Shown one piece after another: positions 51,214 to 60,225 of a DNA stretch of 64,000 nt. The DNA is from Enterobacter asburiae (lineage in GTDB: Bacteria; Pseudomonadota; Gammaproteobacteria; Enterobacterales; Enterobacteriaceae), in the NCBI RefSeq assembly GCF_007035645.1, contig NZ_AP019632.1:1798001-1862000 (forward strand), written 5' to 3'. A model generated the notes under the pieces. That model searched no databases, was not told the DNA's origin, and worked only from the letters and a program-made list of their open reading frames with translations. Every line of letters begins with the position of its first letter. Positions within the stretch are counted from its first letter, which is position 1. The translations under genes and the position numbers were made by a program.

Positions 51214-51938
51214 TCCTGATTTCTTCGGTCACACAACGTCTGAACCCATAAAAACGCTGCAAAGGACAATAAGTGAAAGCAATGACGACCGGATGGCTAT
51301 GCGCATGCGGTGTAGAAAAATGCTTTATCTTAAATTCGTTTTATTACAGCGATTTATCAGATCTGATGTTTAAATATTTAAAGAAATTATAACGAAATTT
51401 TATCATTTTAATAATAAATCTTATCTATCACACGGTAGGCAAGATAGATGGGGCGAGCAGGAGAGGGTGTAGCAGCAATAAAATTTCGAATGAAGGCTGC
51501 GGGCGGCAGCAATAAACACGGGTCGCTGCTGGCGGGCTATTGCGAGCATTTTTGGCTGCGATAATGTCAGGATGGTTAACTCAGGCTTAATGATTAAAGG
51601 ATAAAATTCAGGCCTGGCCGGATAATTGTCGCAACGCGAAATATAAAGTTATTTTGAGGCGTAAAATTAACGTCGTGCAACATAAGTGAAATAGTCACAT
51701 TCACGTTAACGCGTGCATTCAATATTAAAGTTACCCTGTTAGTGCAACAAATAATTCATCTTTCACATATTCTGCTGACCTCACCAATACGCGAATTCTA
51801 CTAATTATGGTAGTGGTGATAATAGCCATATTGCGTTAATGAAAGTGGTTATCTTTTGTATTTTTTGTATATAAAACAAATGATTGCAATGTTTTGTGGC
51901 TAAGAAATAAAAGGGTGTAGGTCATATCGGGTTTTTTC

Positions 51939-51954
51939 ATAGGATTAATCCTAT
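51939..51954. promoter_or_regulatory. RcsAB-box-like palindrome in the T6SS leader
   Basis: Perfect 16-bp palindrome ATAGGATTAATCCTAT. Its inner 14 bases match the RcsAB box TAAGAATATTCCTA at 11 positions. 255 bp upstream of the first T6SS gene. Confidence 0.45.
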
Positions 51955-52077
51955 AATTTTCCGACTGCTTCATTTACCAACAGTTACGTACCGGTAAATA
52001 TTGAATTGAGACGAAGCTCATGTAAACTTGTTTACCGTTTGTCAAAATATGTCAGGAAGACACTGGGCCTTATTCTG

Positions 52078-52104
52078 AAGGGCTCGTGCGGTAGCTATGC
52101 CCTT
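52078..52104 (+). promoter_or_regulatory. ops-like element in a hairpin of the T6SS leader
   Basis: Inverted repeat AAGGGC/GCCCTT closing a 15-nt loop that contains GCGGTAGC (52088-52095), seven of the eight bases of the RfaH-recruiting core GGCGGTAG. It lies about 105 nt before the first gene, a usual distance for ops elements. The downstream bases of the full ops sequence do not match well. Confidence 0.35.
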
Positions 52105-52208
52105 AAAATAGTAACGCCCCGAAAATATCCTGGCTATTTTAACAATAGCACCTAAGTCAAACTTCACTCCCTTATCTTCATCATCGAAATATCGCTACGG
52201 AAAAGCAT

Positions 52209-52703
52209 ATGAAAATGCGCGTACTGTTTTCACTTCTGTTTGTAATGGCGGTGGCGGGCTGTAAAGCGCCGCAGAAACCTGTGATCAACGACGATACGAT
52301 CGAGACCAGCCAGGTCAACGGCGTGACCTTAACCCACCGTCACGCTGTGACGCCGCCGGCGGAGTTCAACCCGGTCAACGAACCGTATCGCGCCATGTAT
52401 CCAGCCTCCCTGATGAGCCGTCCTGACTTCGGCGGCAAAGTTATCCGCACTCTCGACACCGGAAAAACGTACGTGGTGCTGGGTCAGGTTGAACATTACT
52501 GGATGGCGCTTGCCGATGAAGGCAACGATCAGCTGATTGGTTACGTCCCGATGCGCGCCGTGATCAAGGCCGACCTGTACGACGCCGCCGTGCGTAAACA
52601 GGCCATTCGTCCGAAGGCGCGTAAAAAAGCGACCTGTGTCGACGTCGATGGCAACAGCAAAGCCTGCAAAGACAGCGCTAACGGTACCTGGATCCTGAAC
52701 TAA
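52209..52703 (+). CDS. SH3-like lipoprotein at the head of the T6SS operon
   Basis: A 164-residue lipoprotein with lipobox VAGC (Cys18), followed by Lys-Ala. The mature part has a bacterial SH3-like region at about 75-120 (GKVIRTLDTGKTYVVLGQVEHYWMAL...GYVPMRAV), and the basic tail has a CVDVDGNSKAC pair able to form a disulfide. SH3-like domains often bind peptidoglycan, so anchoring of the secretion machine to the wall is plausible but unproven. It is the first gene of the T6SS run, 23 nt ahead of tssJ. Confidence 0.8.
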   Translation: MKMRVLFSLLFVMAVAGCKAPQKPVINDDTIETSQVNGVTLTHRHAVTPPAEFNPVNEPYRAMYPASLMSRPDFGGKVIRTLDTGKTYVVLGQVEHYWMALADEGNDQLIGYVPMRAVIKADLYDAAVRKQAIRPKARKKATCVDVDGNSKACKDSANGTWILN

Positions 52704-52726
52704 ACGGCTTGCATGAGCGCATTTTT

Positions 52727-53230
52727 ATGAATAATAAAAATTTTCATAAGCTGTGGTTATTCTTTTACGCGGTGATTTTCGCCCTGGTCAGTGGTTGTAC
52801 GTCGTCTTCACACAGCGACCCCTCCCGCTACAATCTGCAGTTTCAGGCTCATCCACAAATCAACGAATCTGCGCCGCTTAAGGTCCGGGTGTTGTTGCTG
52901 AAATCCGATGCGGATTTCATGTCCAGCGACTTCTACTCCCTGCAGAACAACGCGTCAGCCACGCTAGGCGCGAATCTGCTGAACAGCGACGTGTTCTTCC
53001 TGATGCCGGGACAGCTGTCCAAAACCCTCAGCGGGCAAAGCTCTCCGGAGGCCCGCTACATCGGCGTGATGGCGGAGTATCAGATGCTGGATGGCAAAAA
53101 ATGGCGCGTTTCACTCCCTCTGCCTGTGCCTGGCGAAAATCATATCTACCAGTTCTGGAAATGGTCCGCGGATGAACTTCAGGCCAACGTTTTTCTCGAC
53201 GTGAACGGCATTCGGGTCATCAGCCAGTAA
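52727..53230 (+). CDS. tssJ: T6SS outer-membrane lipoprotein TssJ
   Basis: A 167-residue TssJ/SciN-type lipoprotein that anchors TssM at the outer membrane. I use the ATG giving MNNKNFHKLW; the lipobox ALVSGC has Cys23 with Thr at +2. The beta-sandwich core includes PLKVRVLLLKSDADFMSSDFYSL and AEYQMLDGKKWR. A TTG 18 bases upstream is in frame but unlikely. It is followed by tssK after 28 nt. Confidence 0.9.
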   Translation: MNNKNFHKLWLFFYAVIFALVSGCTSSSHSDPSRYNLQFQAHPQINESAPLKVRVLLLKSDADFMSSDFYSLQNNASATLGANLLNSDVFFLMPGQLSKTLSGQSSPEARYIGVMAEYQMLDGKKWRVSLPLPVPGENHIYQFWKWSADELQANVFLDVNGIRVISQ

Positions 53231-53258
53231 CGCGCTTCAACACAGGAAACACATCATC

Positions 53259-54602
53259 ATGACGAAAGCAGAAAAGGTCGTCTGGACCGAAGGCATGTTC
53301 CTGCGTCCACACCATTTTCAGCGGACTGAAAGCTATCTGCTCAACCATGTTCGTGAATGGGGCGCGCTACAGCGGTCATATCTCTGGGGCTTTCTTGACG
53401 TGGAACTGGATGAAGCGATGCTTCGTCAGGGATGCATTGCCCTGAGCTACTGCAGCGGCTTGCTGCCGGACGGCACCTTTTTCCAGGTGCGTAACGGGCG
53501 CAACGGCCCTGCGCCGCTGAAAATTCCTGACAATCTCACCAACGAAAAGGTGGTGCTCGCGCTGCCGGTTCGTCGTGGCGAGAGAGAAGAGGTGATTTTT
53601 AGCGAAGAGCCGGCCTCGCTGGCGCGCTTCATCGCTTTCGAGCAAGAGGTGGAAGACGACAACGCCATGTCGGTGGGGGATGCCACCGTCCAGTTTGGCC
53701 GTCTGCGTCTGACCCTGATGCTGGAAAAAGACCTCACGGCGGAATGGACCGCCATCGGCGTGGCGTTTGTGACGGAGAAACGTAACGACAACCACGTGCG
53801 GCTCGATAACAGCTACATCCCGCCGATGCTCAACGCTAACAACAGCCCGCAGATCTACAGCATGATCAACGATCTGCACGGTCTGCTGGTGCAGCGCAGC
53901 CAGCAAATTGGCGGTCGTCTGCGCCAGCCTGGCCGCTTTAACACCTCCGAACTGATTGAGTTCACGCTGCTGTCGCTGGTTAACCGTCATCTGGGCGAGG
54001 TTTCTCATTTAAAAACCCTCCCGCTGCTGCATCCGGAAACGCTCTGGCGCAGCTGGCTGCCGTTTGCGACCGAGCTCGCCACCTGGACGTCGCAGCGTAC
54101 CGCCGAAAGCGTGCTGCCGATTTACGATCATGACGATCTGGCTAACTGCTTCAGCAAACTGATGCTGATGCTGCGTCAGGGGCTGTCGCTGGTGATGGAA
54201 GACCACGCAATTCAGCTGCCGCTGAACGAACGCTCCCACGGCCTGAACATCGCCACGGTGCCTGAAACCAGCATGGTGCGCGAGTTCGGCTTCGTGCTGG
54301 CGGTTAAAGCCAATGTGCCAGGCGAACACCTGCAAACCCATTTCCCGGCGCAGATGAAGGTCGCGCCGGTCTCGAAAATCCGCGATCTGGTTCAGCTTCA
54401 GCTGCCGGGCATTATGCTGCGCGCCATGCCGGTCGCGCCGCCGCAGATCCCGTGGCATGCCGGCTACAGCTACTTTGAACTGGAGAAGGGCAGCGAGCTG
54501 TGGCACGAGATGGATAAGTCCGGCGCATTCGCCCTGCATCTTGCAGGGGAGTTCCCGGGGCTGGATATGGAGTTTTGGGCCATCCGTAGCCCGACAGAAT
54601 AA
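53259..54602 (+). CDS. tssK: T6SS baseplate protein TssK
   Basis: A 447-residue TssK (ImpJ/VasE family). Trimers link the TssEFG baseplate wedges to the TssL/TssM membrane complex. The family opening VVWTEGMFLRPHHFQRTESY is clear, as is the C-terminal neck/head domain (HAGYSYFELEKGSELWHEMDKSG). Usual length, AGGA upstream, 17 nt before tssL. TssEFG are not in the window and should lie beyond the right edge. Confidence 0.96.
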   Translation: MTKAEKVVWTEGMFLRPHHFQRTESYLLNHVREWGALQRSYLWGFLDVELDEAMLRQGCIALSYCSGLLPDGTFFQVRNGRNGPAPLKIPDNLTNEKVVLALPVRRGEREEVIFSEEPASLARFIAFEQEVEDDNAMSVGDATVQFGRLRLTLMLEKDLTAEWTAIGVAFVTEKRNDNHVRLDNSYIPPMLNANNSPQIYSMINDLHGLLVQRSQQIGGRLRQPGRFNTSELIEFTLLSLVNRHLGEVSHLKTLPLLHPETLWRSWLPFATELATWTSQRTAESVLPIYDHDDLANCFSKLMLMLRQGLSLVMEDHAIQLPLNERSHGLNIATVPETSMVREFGFVLAVKANVPGEHLQTHFPAQMKVAPVSKIRDLVQLQLPGIMLRAMPVAPPQIPWHAGYSYFELEKGSELWHEMDKSGAFALHLAGEFPGLDMEFWAIRSPTE

Positions 54603-54619
54603 TAAAGCGAGCGCTTAAT

Positions 54620-55858
54620 ATGCAGGAACGACAGGACACCGGCAGTGATGCCGCGTTTACCGGAGCCAGTAGCAACAACCAGCTGGTGGCGGCCGCCAAT
54701 CCGCTGCTCAACGCGATTCCGCAGATCCGTCATTCGGTCTCCCATGACGATCAGGTGGCGTTACGCCAGCGTCTGATCGATGAGATTCGCCGTTTCGAAG
54801 TCCGCTGTCAGCAGGCGGGGCTGCCCTACGAAGTGATCGTCGGGGCGCGTTACTGCCTGTGTACGGCGCTCGATGAGGCCGCCGCGCTCACCCCCTGGGG
54901 CAGCAGCGGCGTCTGGTCAAGCAACGGTCTGCTGGTGACCTTCCACAACGAAACCTGGGGCGGCGAGAAGTTCTTCCAGCTGCTGGCGCGCCTGTCGCAG
55001 AACCCGCGCGAGCATATCCTGCTGCTGGAGATGATCAACTACTGCCTGCTGCTGGGCTTCGAAGGACGCTATCGGGTGCTGGATAATGGCCGCACGCAGC
55101 TTGAAACCATCAAGCAGCGGCTGTGGCAGATGATCCGCGGCGTGCGCGGCAGCTATCCGCCGCCGCTTTCTCCCCATCCGGAAGATCGTCCGGTACTGCG
55201 CAAGCTCTGGCGGCCGATGGTTCCCCTGTGGGCCTGCGTGGCGCTGGCCGGGTTTATCGCCTGCCTGTTTTATATCGTGCTTAACTGGCGCCTTGGCGAT
55301 AACACCAACCCGGTGCTGGCGAAGATTTACCAGTCCCAGCTGCCGGAAACCACTATTCAGCAGCCGGCCCGTCAGCTTCCGGCGGTGCTGAACCTGCGCG
55401 GCTTCCTGAAGCCTGAAATCGAGGCGGGCCTGGTCGCGGTGAAAGACGAAGCGGATCGCAGCGTCGTTATCCTGAAGGGCGACGGGCTGTTTGCCTCCGC
55501 CTCTACCGTCGTGCGTGACCGCTATGAACCGGTCATCAACCGCATTGCGCAGGCGATGAATAACGTCAGCGGCAAAATTCTGGTGGTGGGCTACAGCGAC
55601 AACGTGCCGATCCGCAGCGCGCGCTTTGCCTCGAACTATGAACTCTCTCTGGAACGCGCCCGCTCGGTACAGAAAATGCTGCAGGGAAGCCTCTCTCAGC
55701 CTGGCCGCGTGAAAGCGGAAGGGCGGGGCGAGATTAACCCGGTGGCGCCGAACACGACGCCTGAAAACCGCGCCCGTAACCGCCGTGTGGAAATTACTCT
55801 GCTGGTGTCGCCTGAAAACACTCAGGCTGAGCTGAACGGATTGCCGCAAGGAAACTAA
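54620..55858 (+). CDS. tssL: T6SS inner-membrane protein TssL with OmpA-like C-terminus
   Basis: A 412-residue 'extended' TssL. A cytoplasmic DotU/IcmH domain (about 35-190, YCLCTALDEAAALTPWG) is followed by one TM helix (about 198-220, WACVALAGFIACLFYIVLNW) and a periplasmic OmpA/MotB-type peptidoglycan-binding domain (about 280-405, VVGYSDNVPI...NYELSLERARSV). It docks the baseplate and stabilises TssM. The stop is 2 bases before the tssM ATG, so the two are coupled. Confidence 0.96.
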   Translation: MQERQDTGSDAAFTGASSNNQLVAAANPLLNAIPQIRHSVSHDDQVALRQRLIDEIRRFEVRCQQAGLPYEVIVGARYCLCTALDEAAALTPWGSSGVWSSNGLLVTFHNETWGGEKFFQLLARLSQNPREHILLLEMINYCLLLGFEGRYRVLDNGRTQLETIKQRLWQMIRGVRGSYPPPLSPHPEDRPVLRKLWRPMVPLWACVALAGFIACLFYIVLNWRLGDNTNPVLAKIYQSQLPETTIQQPARQLPAVLNLRGFLKPEIEAGLVAVKDEADRSVVILKGDGLFASASTVVRDRYEPVINRIAQAMNNVSGKILVVGYSDNVPIRSARFASNYELSLERARSVQKMLQGSLSQPGRVKAEGRGEINPVAPNTTPENRARNRRVEITLLVSPENTQAELNGLPQGN

Positions 55859-55860
55859 GG

Positions 55861-58800
55861 ATGCTGACTACACTTCTTTCCATCTTGACCAACCGCATTC
55901 TGTGGAGCTTCCTCGGCGTAACGGCGCTTGCGGCGGTGATCTGGATGATTGGTCCCCTGTTGTCCATCGTGGACACCCGACCGCTTGAGTCTGAGCAGAA
56001 CCGCATTATCAGCATTGCCGTGGTCTATCTGCTCTGGGCGCAGGGCCACATTCTGCCGCGCCTGTACAATGCCTGGCTGAACCGCAAGCTGATGGACAAG
56101 CTCAAAGAGAACACCGCCAGCCCGGAAGCGGCGGATCCGCAGAAGCGGCTGAACAGCGAGGAGCAGATCCTCGCCAGCCGCTTTGATGAAGCCGCGCAGA
56201 TGCTTAAAAAAGCGCACTTCAGCAAAGCGGGCCAGGGCGCCCAGTGGACGCAGCGCTTCAGCACGCAATATCTCTATCAGCTGCCGTGGTACGTCATTAT
56301 CGGCGCGCCGGGTTCCGGTAAAACCACGGCGCTGGTTAACTCCGGGCTGCAGTTCCCGCTGGCCGATCGCTTCGGTAAAACCGCGCTGCGGGGCATTGGC
56401 GGCACGCGTAACTGCGACTGGTGGTTTACCAATGAAGCGGTGCTGCTGGACACGGCGGGCCGCTACACCACCCAGGAGAGCGAGCAGGTGCAGGATGCCG
56501 GCGAATGGCTGGAGTTCATGGGGTTACTGCGCAAGTATCGCCGCCGCCAGCCGATCAACGGCGTCATCATCACCATCAGCATTTCTGACCTGCTCACCCA
56601 GTCCGCCGAGGCGTCCCGCCAGCAGGCGGTGAACCTGCGCCAGCGTCTGTCCGAGCTGCATGAACAGCTGGGTATTCGCTTCCCCGTCTACGTGATGGTG
56701 ACCAAGGCCGACCTGCTTAAAGGCTTCCGCGCCTGGTTTGCCGACTACGACAAAGCGCAGCGCGACCAGATCTGGGGCTTTACGCTGCCGTGGGAGCAAA
56801 CCAAACACGCCGATTACGACCTGATGGGCAACTTCCAGCAGGAGTTTTCTCTGCTCCAGCAGCGCCTTGATGCCGGGCTGCCGGAAACCATGCTGAAAGA
56901 GCATGACGCGAAAACCCGCGCTGAAGCGTATCTCTTCCCGCAGGAGTTCGCCGCGCTGCGTCCGCTGCTGGCGGATTACCTGAGCACGGTCTTCGCCCGC
57001 TCCAACTTTGAAACCGAGTTCTCTCCGCGCGGGATCTACTTCGCCAGCGGGACGCAGGAAGGTATGCCGTTCGACCGCGTGATGGGCGAACTGAACCGCG
57101 CGCTGTCGCTGCCGGAAGGGGGAGAGGCGGATAACTGGGATTCGGTCAGCAAAGAAGCGCCTATCCCGGGGGCAAAAGGTCAGAGTTTCTTCATTAAGAA
57201 CCTGCTGCAAAACGTCATCTTCCAGGAAGCCGGGATCGCGGGCGAAAACCGCTGGTGGGAGCTGCGCAACCGGGCGGTGATCTGGTCCGGCTACGCGGCG
57301 CTGCTGGCCCTGCTGGTCATCCTCGGCGGTCTGTGGCTGACCAGCTATGCCAAAAACAAGGCCTATCTGGAAGAGGTGGATGCGAAGGTGCCGCTGCTGG
57401 ACCAGCAGAGCAAAGCGCTGCAGAACCAGACCCAGCGTGACCTGTTCGATCTGCTGCCGCTGCTGAACGGTCTGGTGGACCTGCCGAAAAGCGACGCGTT
57501 TGATGTAAACGATCCGCCCGTCTCCCGCCGTATGGGGCTCTATCGCGGAGATGACGTCAGCGATGCCTCGCAGTCTCTGTACCAGAAAGCGCTGGATCAG
57601 ATGCTGTTGCCTGCCGTCGCTATGCACATCACCACCTGGCTGCGCAACGACAACGGTAGCGATGTGGAATATAGCTATGAAGCGCTGAAAGCCTATCAGA
57701 TGCTGTATCAGCCGAAGCACTACGACGGTAAATTCCTGCATTCGTGGGTGATGCTCAACCTGCAGCGAAATCTGCCGCAGAACGTCACGAAGGCGCAGCT
57801 GCAGCAGCTTGAATGGCACCTGACGCAGCTGCTGGAACCGAAAATCCAGGCCTCGCCGTACGCGCAGGATGAATCTCTGGTGGCCCGCGAAAGAGCGATG
57901 ATCAATCAGCAGCCGCTCTCCACGCGCGTATACGGTCGTCTCAAACGCCTGCTGGAGCATGATGACAACCTCAAGCCGGTCTCCCTTTCCGACCTGGGCG
58001 GACCGCAGAGCGAGCTGGTGTTTTCACGCAAAAGCGGCAAGCCGGTGAGCGAAGGCGTGCCGGGTCTGTATACGCCGGACGGCTACTGGAAAAGCTTTAA
58101 CGGCCAGATTGACAGCGTCACCACCGCCCTGCATGAAGACGACGCCTGGGTGCTGGGGGCCGCGACGGCGCAGGAAGATAAACAGCAGATCGATAACGCC
58201 GTGCGCCAGCTCTACATGCGCGATTTTATCGCGAACTGGGATCGCTTCCTCGCCGACATTCAGCTCAATAACAGCGCCGATCTCTCCCAGCGCATCAACA
58301 CCGCGCGCCTGCTCTCCGGCGCAAACTCGCCTCTGCGCCGTCTGGTGCAGAACCTGAGCCAGGTCCTGACGCTGTCACGCAATGCGCCAGCGCCGGAAGA
58401 TGCGGATAAAGCGCAGGCGCAGAGCAACCGCGCCACCCGCACGCTGGAAGCGCTGTTCAGCAACAATGACGCTGCGCCGACCCAGGCCGCCGTGGTCACC
58501 CAGGCGCCGGAACAGCTGGTCACCGACCACTACGCGCCGATGATTGAGCTGGCGCAGCCGCTGGAAAAGGGCGGGAAGACCATCGTGTTTGATGATTTTC
58601 TCAAGCAGGTGGATGAGCTCTATCGCTACCTGACCGCCGTCCAGGACGCGGCCAACAGCGGTATGCCGGCACCGGGCGGCGAGGCGATCAGCCGCCTGCA
58701 GGCCAGCGCCGGTCGCCTGCCGGGCGGGCTGCAAACCATGTTCAGCAATATGGCGGTGGGCGCCAGCAGCGATACCCAGCGCCGCGACCTCGAAAACGTG

Positions 58801-59481
58801 CGGAAGCGGATTAACGTTGAGGTGGGCGGATTCTGCCGTCAGGCAATCGCCGGCCGTTACCCGCTGGTGCGCAGCGCCAGCACCGAGGTCACCCCTGACG
58901 ATCTCGCGCGCATGTTTGCGCCGGGAACCGGGCTGATGGACGCTTTCTTCCGCGACAATCTGACCAATAAGGTGGATACCACCCAGGCAAACTGGCGCTT
59001 TATGCCGGGCATCGACGGGAAAACGCTGCCGGGAAGTGAAGGGCTGCTGAGACCGTTCCAGCAGGCCCAGTCGATTCGCGACGCTTTCTTTGCTAATGGC
59101 GCCACGACGCCGTCCTTCAAGGTGACGGTTCGAACCGTGCGAATGGATAACTCCATTCTGAACCTGACGCTGGACGTCGACGGCCAGCTGCTGCGCTACA
59201 GCCACGGCCCACAGGCCGTACAGATCATGAACTGGCCGGGGCCGGGCGGCACCAACCAGGTACGCATGCAGCTGGGGCTGGCGAACGGCAGCACGGCGAC
59301 GCTGGTCACCAACGGCGCCTGGGCGCTCAACCGCTTCTTCGATAAAGCGAGCACCAGCCCGGGCGCGGGTAGCCTGAGCCGTCAGGCTACCTTCAACGTC
59401 GACGGACATCAGGTCACGCTGGAGTTTGCGCCAAACAGCATACGTAACCCGTTCCAGCTTCCCCGTTTCTCATGCCCATAA
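55861..59481 (+). CDS. tssM: T6SS membrane-complex protein TssM
   Basis: A 1206-residue IcmF-family protein. Two N-terminal TM helices (about 13-36 and 46-66) precede a cytoplasmic NTPase domain with intact Walker A GAPGSGKTT (148-156) and LLDTAG (195-200), then a third TM (about 475-500). The long periplasmic part follows and ends in the TssJ-binding region. The C-terminal end NPFQLPRFSCP is normal. It forms the trans-envelope core with TssJ and TssL. Only 16 nt separate it from tagF. Confidence 0.97.
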   Translation: MLTTLLSILTNRILWSFLGVTALAAVIWMIGPLLSIVDTRPLESEQNRIISIAVVYLLWAQGHILPRLYNAWLNRKLMDKLKENTASPEAADPQKRLNSEEQILASRFDEAAQMLKKAHFSKAGQGAQWTQRFSTQYLYQLPWYVIIGAPGSGKTTALVNSGLQFPLADRFGKTALRGIGGTRNCDWWFTNEAVLLDTAGRYTTQESEQVQDAGEWLEFMGLLRKYRRRQPINGVIITISISDLLTQSAEASRQQAVNLRQRLSELHEQLGIRFPVYVMVTKADLLKGFRAWFADYDKAQRDQIWGFTLPWEQTKHADYDLMGNFQQEFSLLQQRLDAGLPETMLKEHDAKTRAEAYLFPQEFAALRPLLADYLSTVFARSNFETEFSPRGIYFASGTQEGMPFDRVMGELNRALSLPEGGEADNWDSVSKEAPIPGAKGQSFFIKNLLQNVIFQEAGIAGENRWWELRNRAVIWSGYAALLALLVILGGLWLTSYAKNKAYLEEVDAKVPLLDQQSKALQNQTQRDLFDLLPLLNGLVDLPKSDAFDVNDPPVSRRMGLYRGDDVSDASQSLYQKALDQMLLPAVAMHITTWLRNDNGSDVEYSYEALKAYQMLYQPKHYDGKFLHSWVMLNLQRNLPQNVTKAQLQQLEWHLTQLLEPKIQASPYAQDESLVARERAMINQQPLSTRVYGRLKRLLEHDDNLKPVSLSDLGGPQSELVFSRKSGKPVSEGVPGLYTPDGYWKSFNGQIDSVTTALHEDDAWVLGAATAQEDKQQIDNAVRQLYMRDFIANWDRFLADIQLNNSADLSQRINTARLLSGANSPLRRLVQNLSQVLTLSRNAPAPEDADKAQAQSNRATRTLEALFSNNDAAPTQAAVVTQAPEQLVTDHYAPMIELAQPLEKGGKTIVFDDFLKQVDELYRYLTAVQDAANSGMPAPGGEAISRLQASAGRLPGGLQTMFSNMAVGASSDTQRRDLENVRKRINVEVGGFCRQAIAGRYPLVRSASTEVTPDDLARMFAPGTGLMDAFFRDNLTNKVDTTQANWRFMPGIDGKTLPGSEGLLRPFQQAQSIRDAFFANGATTPSFKVTVRTVRMDNSILNLTLDVDGQLLRYSHGPQAVQIMNWPGPGGTNQVRMQLGLANGSTATLVTNGAWALNRFFDKASTSPGAGSLSRQATFNVDGHQVTLEFAPNSIRNPFQLPRFSCP

Positions 59482-59497
59482 CCGCAAGGACAGCCGT

Positions 59498-60214
59498 ATG
59501 ACGAATACCCCTGCGATGAACCGCTACAGCTGGTATGGCAAGTTACCCAGCGCCGGAGATTTTTTGCAGCGTCGCTTTCCTGACACTTTACAGCGCCAGT
59601 GGTCACACTGGTTCCAGGTCGGCCTGCTGGCCTGGCAGCAGGAAGAGCAGCGCAGCGGCGAGCGCCAGTTTAACAAAGCGCCAGTCTGGAATTTTGTGGT
59701 ACCGCCCATGCTGGGCAGCCAGATGATCCAGATGGGCTGTCTGCTGCCCGGCCGCGACAGCGTTGGCCGACAGTATCCGGTTTGCCTGCAGCTGAGCTTC
59801 GCCCCGTCAGAGTGGTCGACCAGCCTGCTCAGCCAGGCCGAAAGCTGGTACCAGCAGATTGGGCGCCTGGGGCTGCACGCGGTGCGCAACAGTTTTTCCG
59901 CCTCACAGCTGGATGAGATGCTGATGACCATTCCGGCGCCGCAGCCCGTCGAGCCGCAAAAGCGTTCCGACATCCTTGATGTGATTGGCTATGACGAGGA
60001 CGGGCAGAGCACGCTGGGCTGGCCTCAGGCGGCCGAGTGTTTTGATCCGCTGCGTCAGACCAGCTACTGGTGGACCAACCGCTGCGACGGCTACCCGCTG
60101 TACACCCACGTGCACAGCGGGAACTTTACCGGGCAGCTTTTCACCCTGCTGTTCGACCCGGCAGGGGGCGCCCGTCCGGGGCGTCACGGTCTCTATCCGC
60201 CCATGTTTGAATAA
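59498..60214 (+). CDS. tagF: T6SS-associated protein TagF
   Basis: A 238-residue protein of the BMA_A0400 family, with the N-terminal YGKLPSAGDFLQRRFP motif and a later WWTNRCDGYPLY block. In Pseudomonas TagF is a post-translational repressor of T6SS assembly, opposed by the PpkA/PppA phosphorylation pathway; no kinase or phosphatase genes are seen here. Start at MTNTPAMNRYSW, with AAGGACAG upstream. A longer frame overlapping tssM is rejected. Confidence 0.92.
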   Translation: MTNTPAMNRYSWYGKLPSAGDFLQRRFPDTLQRQWSHWFQVGLLAWQQEEQRSGERQFNKAPVWNFVVPPMLGSQMIQMGCLLPGRDSVGRQYPVCLQLSFAPSEWSTSLLSQAESWYQQIGRLGLHAVRNSFSASQLDEMLMTIPAPQPVEPQKRSDILDVIGYDEDGQSTLGWPQAAECFDPLRQTSYWWTNRCDGYPLYTHVHSGNFTGQLFTLLFDPAGGARPGRHGLYPPMFE

Positions 60215-60225
60215 GCAGGGATCTC

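Larger units (their letters stand above)
51214..52208. other. AT-rich 1-kb gene-free region upstream of the T6SS operon
   Basis: No credible coding frame. Clearly more AT-rich than flanking genes, with A/T tracts around 51350-51420 and 51840-51900 of the kind bound by H-NS. Specific elements seen in its right half are an RcsAB-like palindrome (51939-51954) and an ops-like hairpin (52078-52104). It serves two outward promoters, the YdeP-like gene on the left and the T6SS operon on the right. Confidence 0.6.

Noticed and set aside
56524..57960. 478-codon frame opposite tssM
   Set aside because: Codon-bias shadow; tssM is complete and conserved on the other strand.
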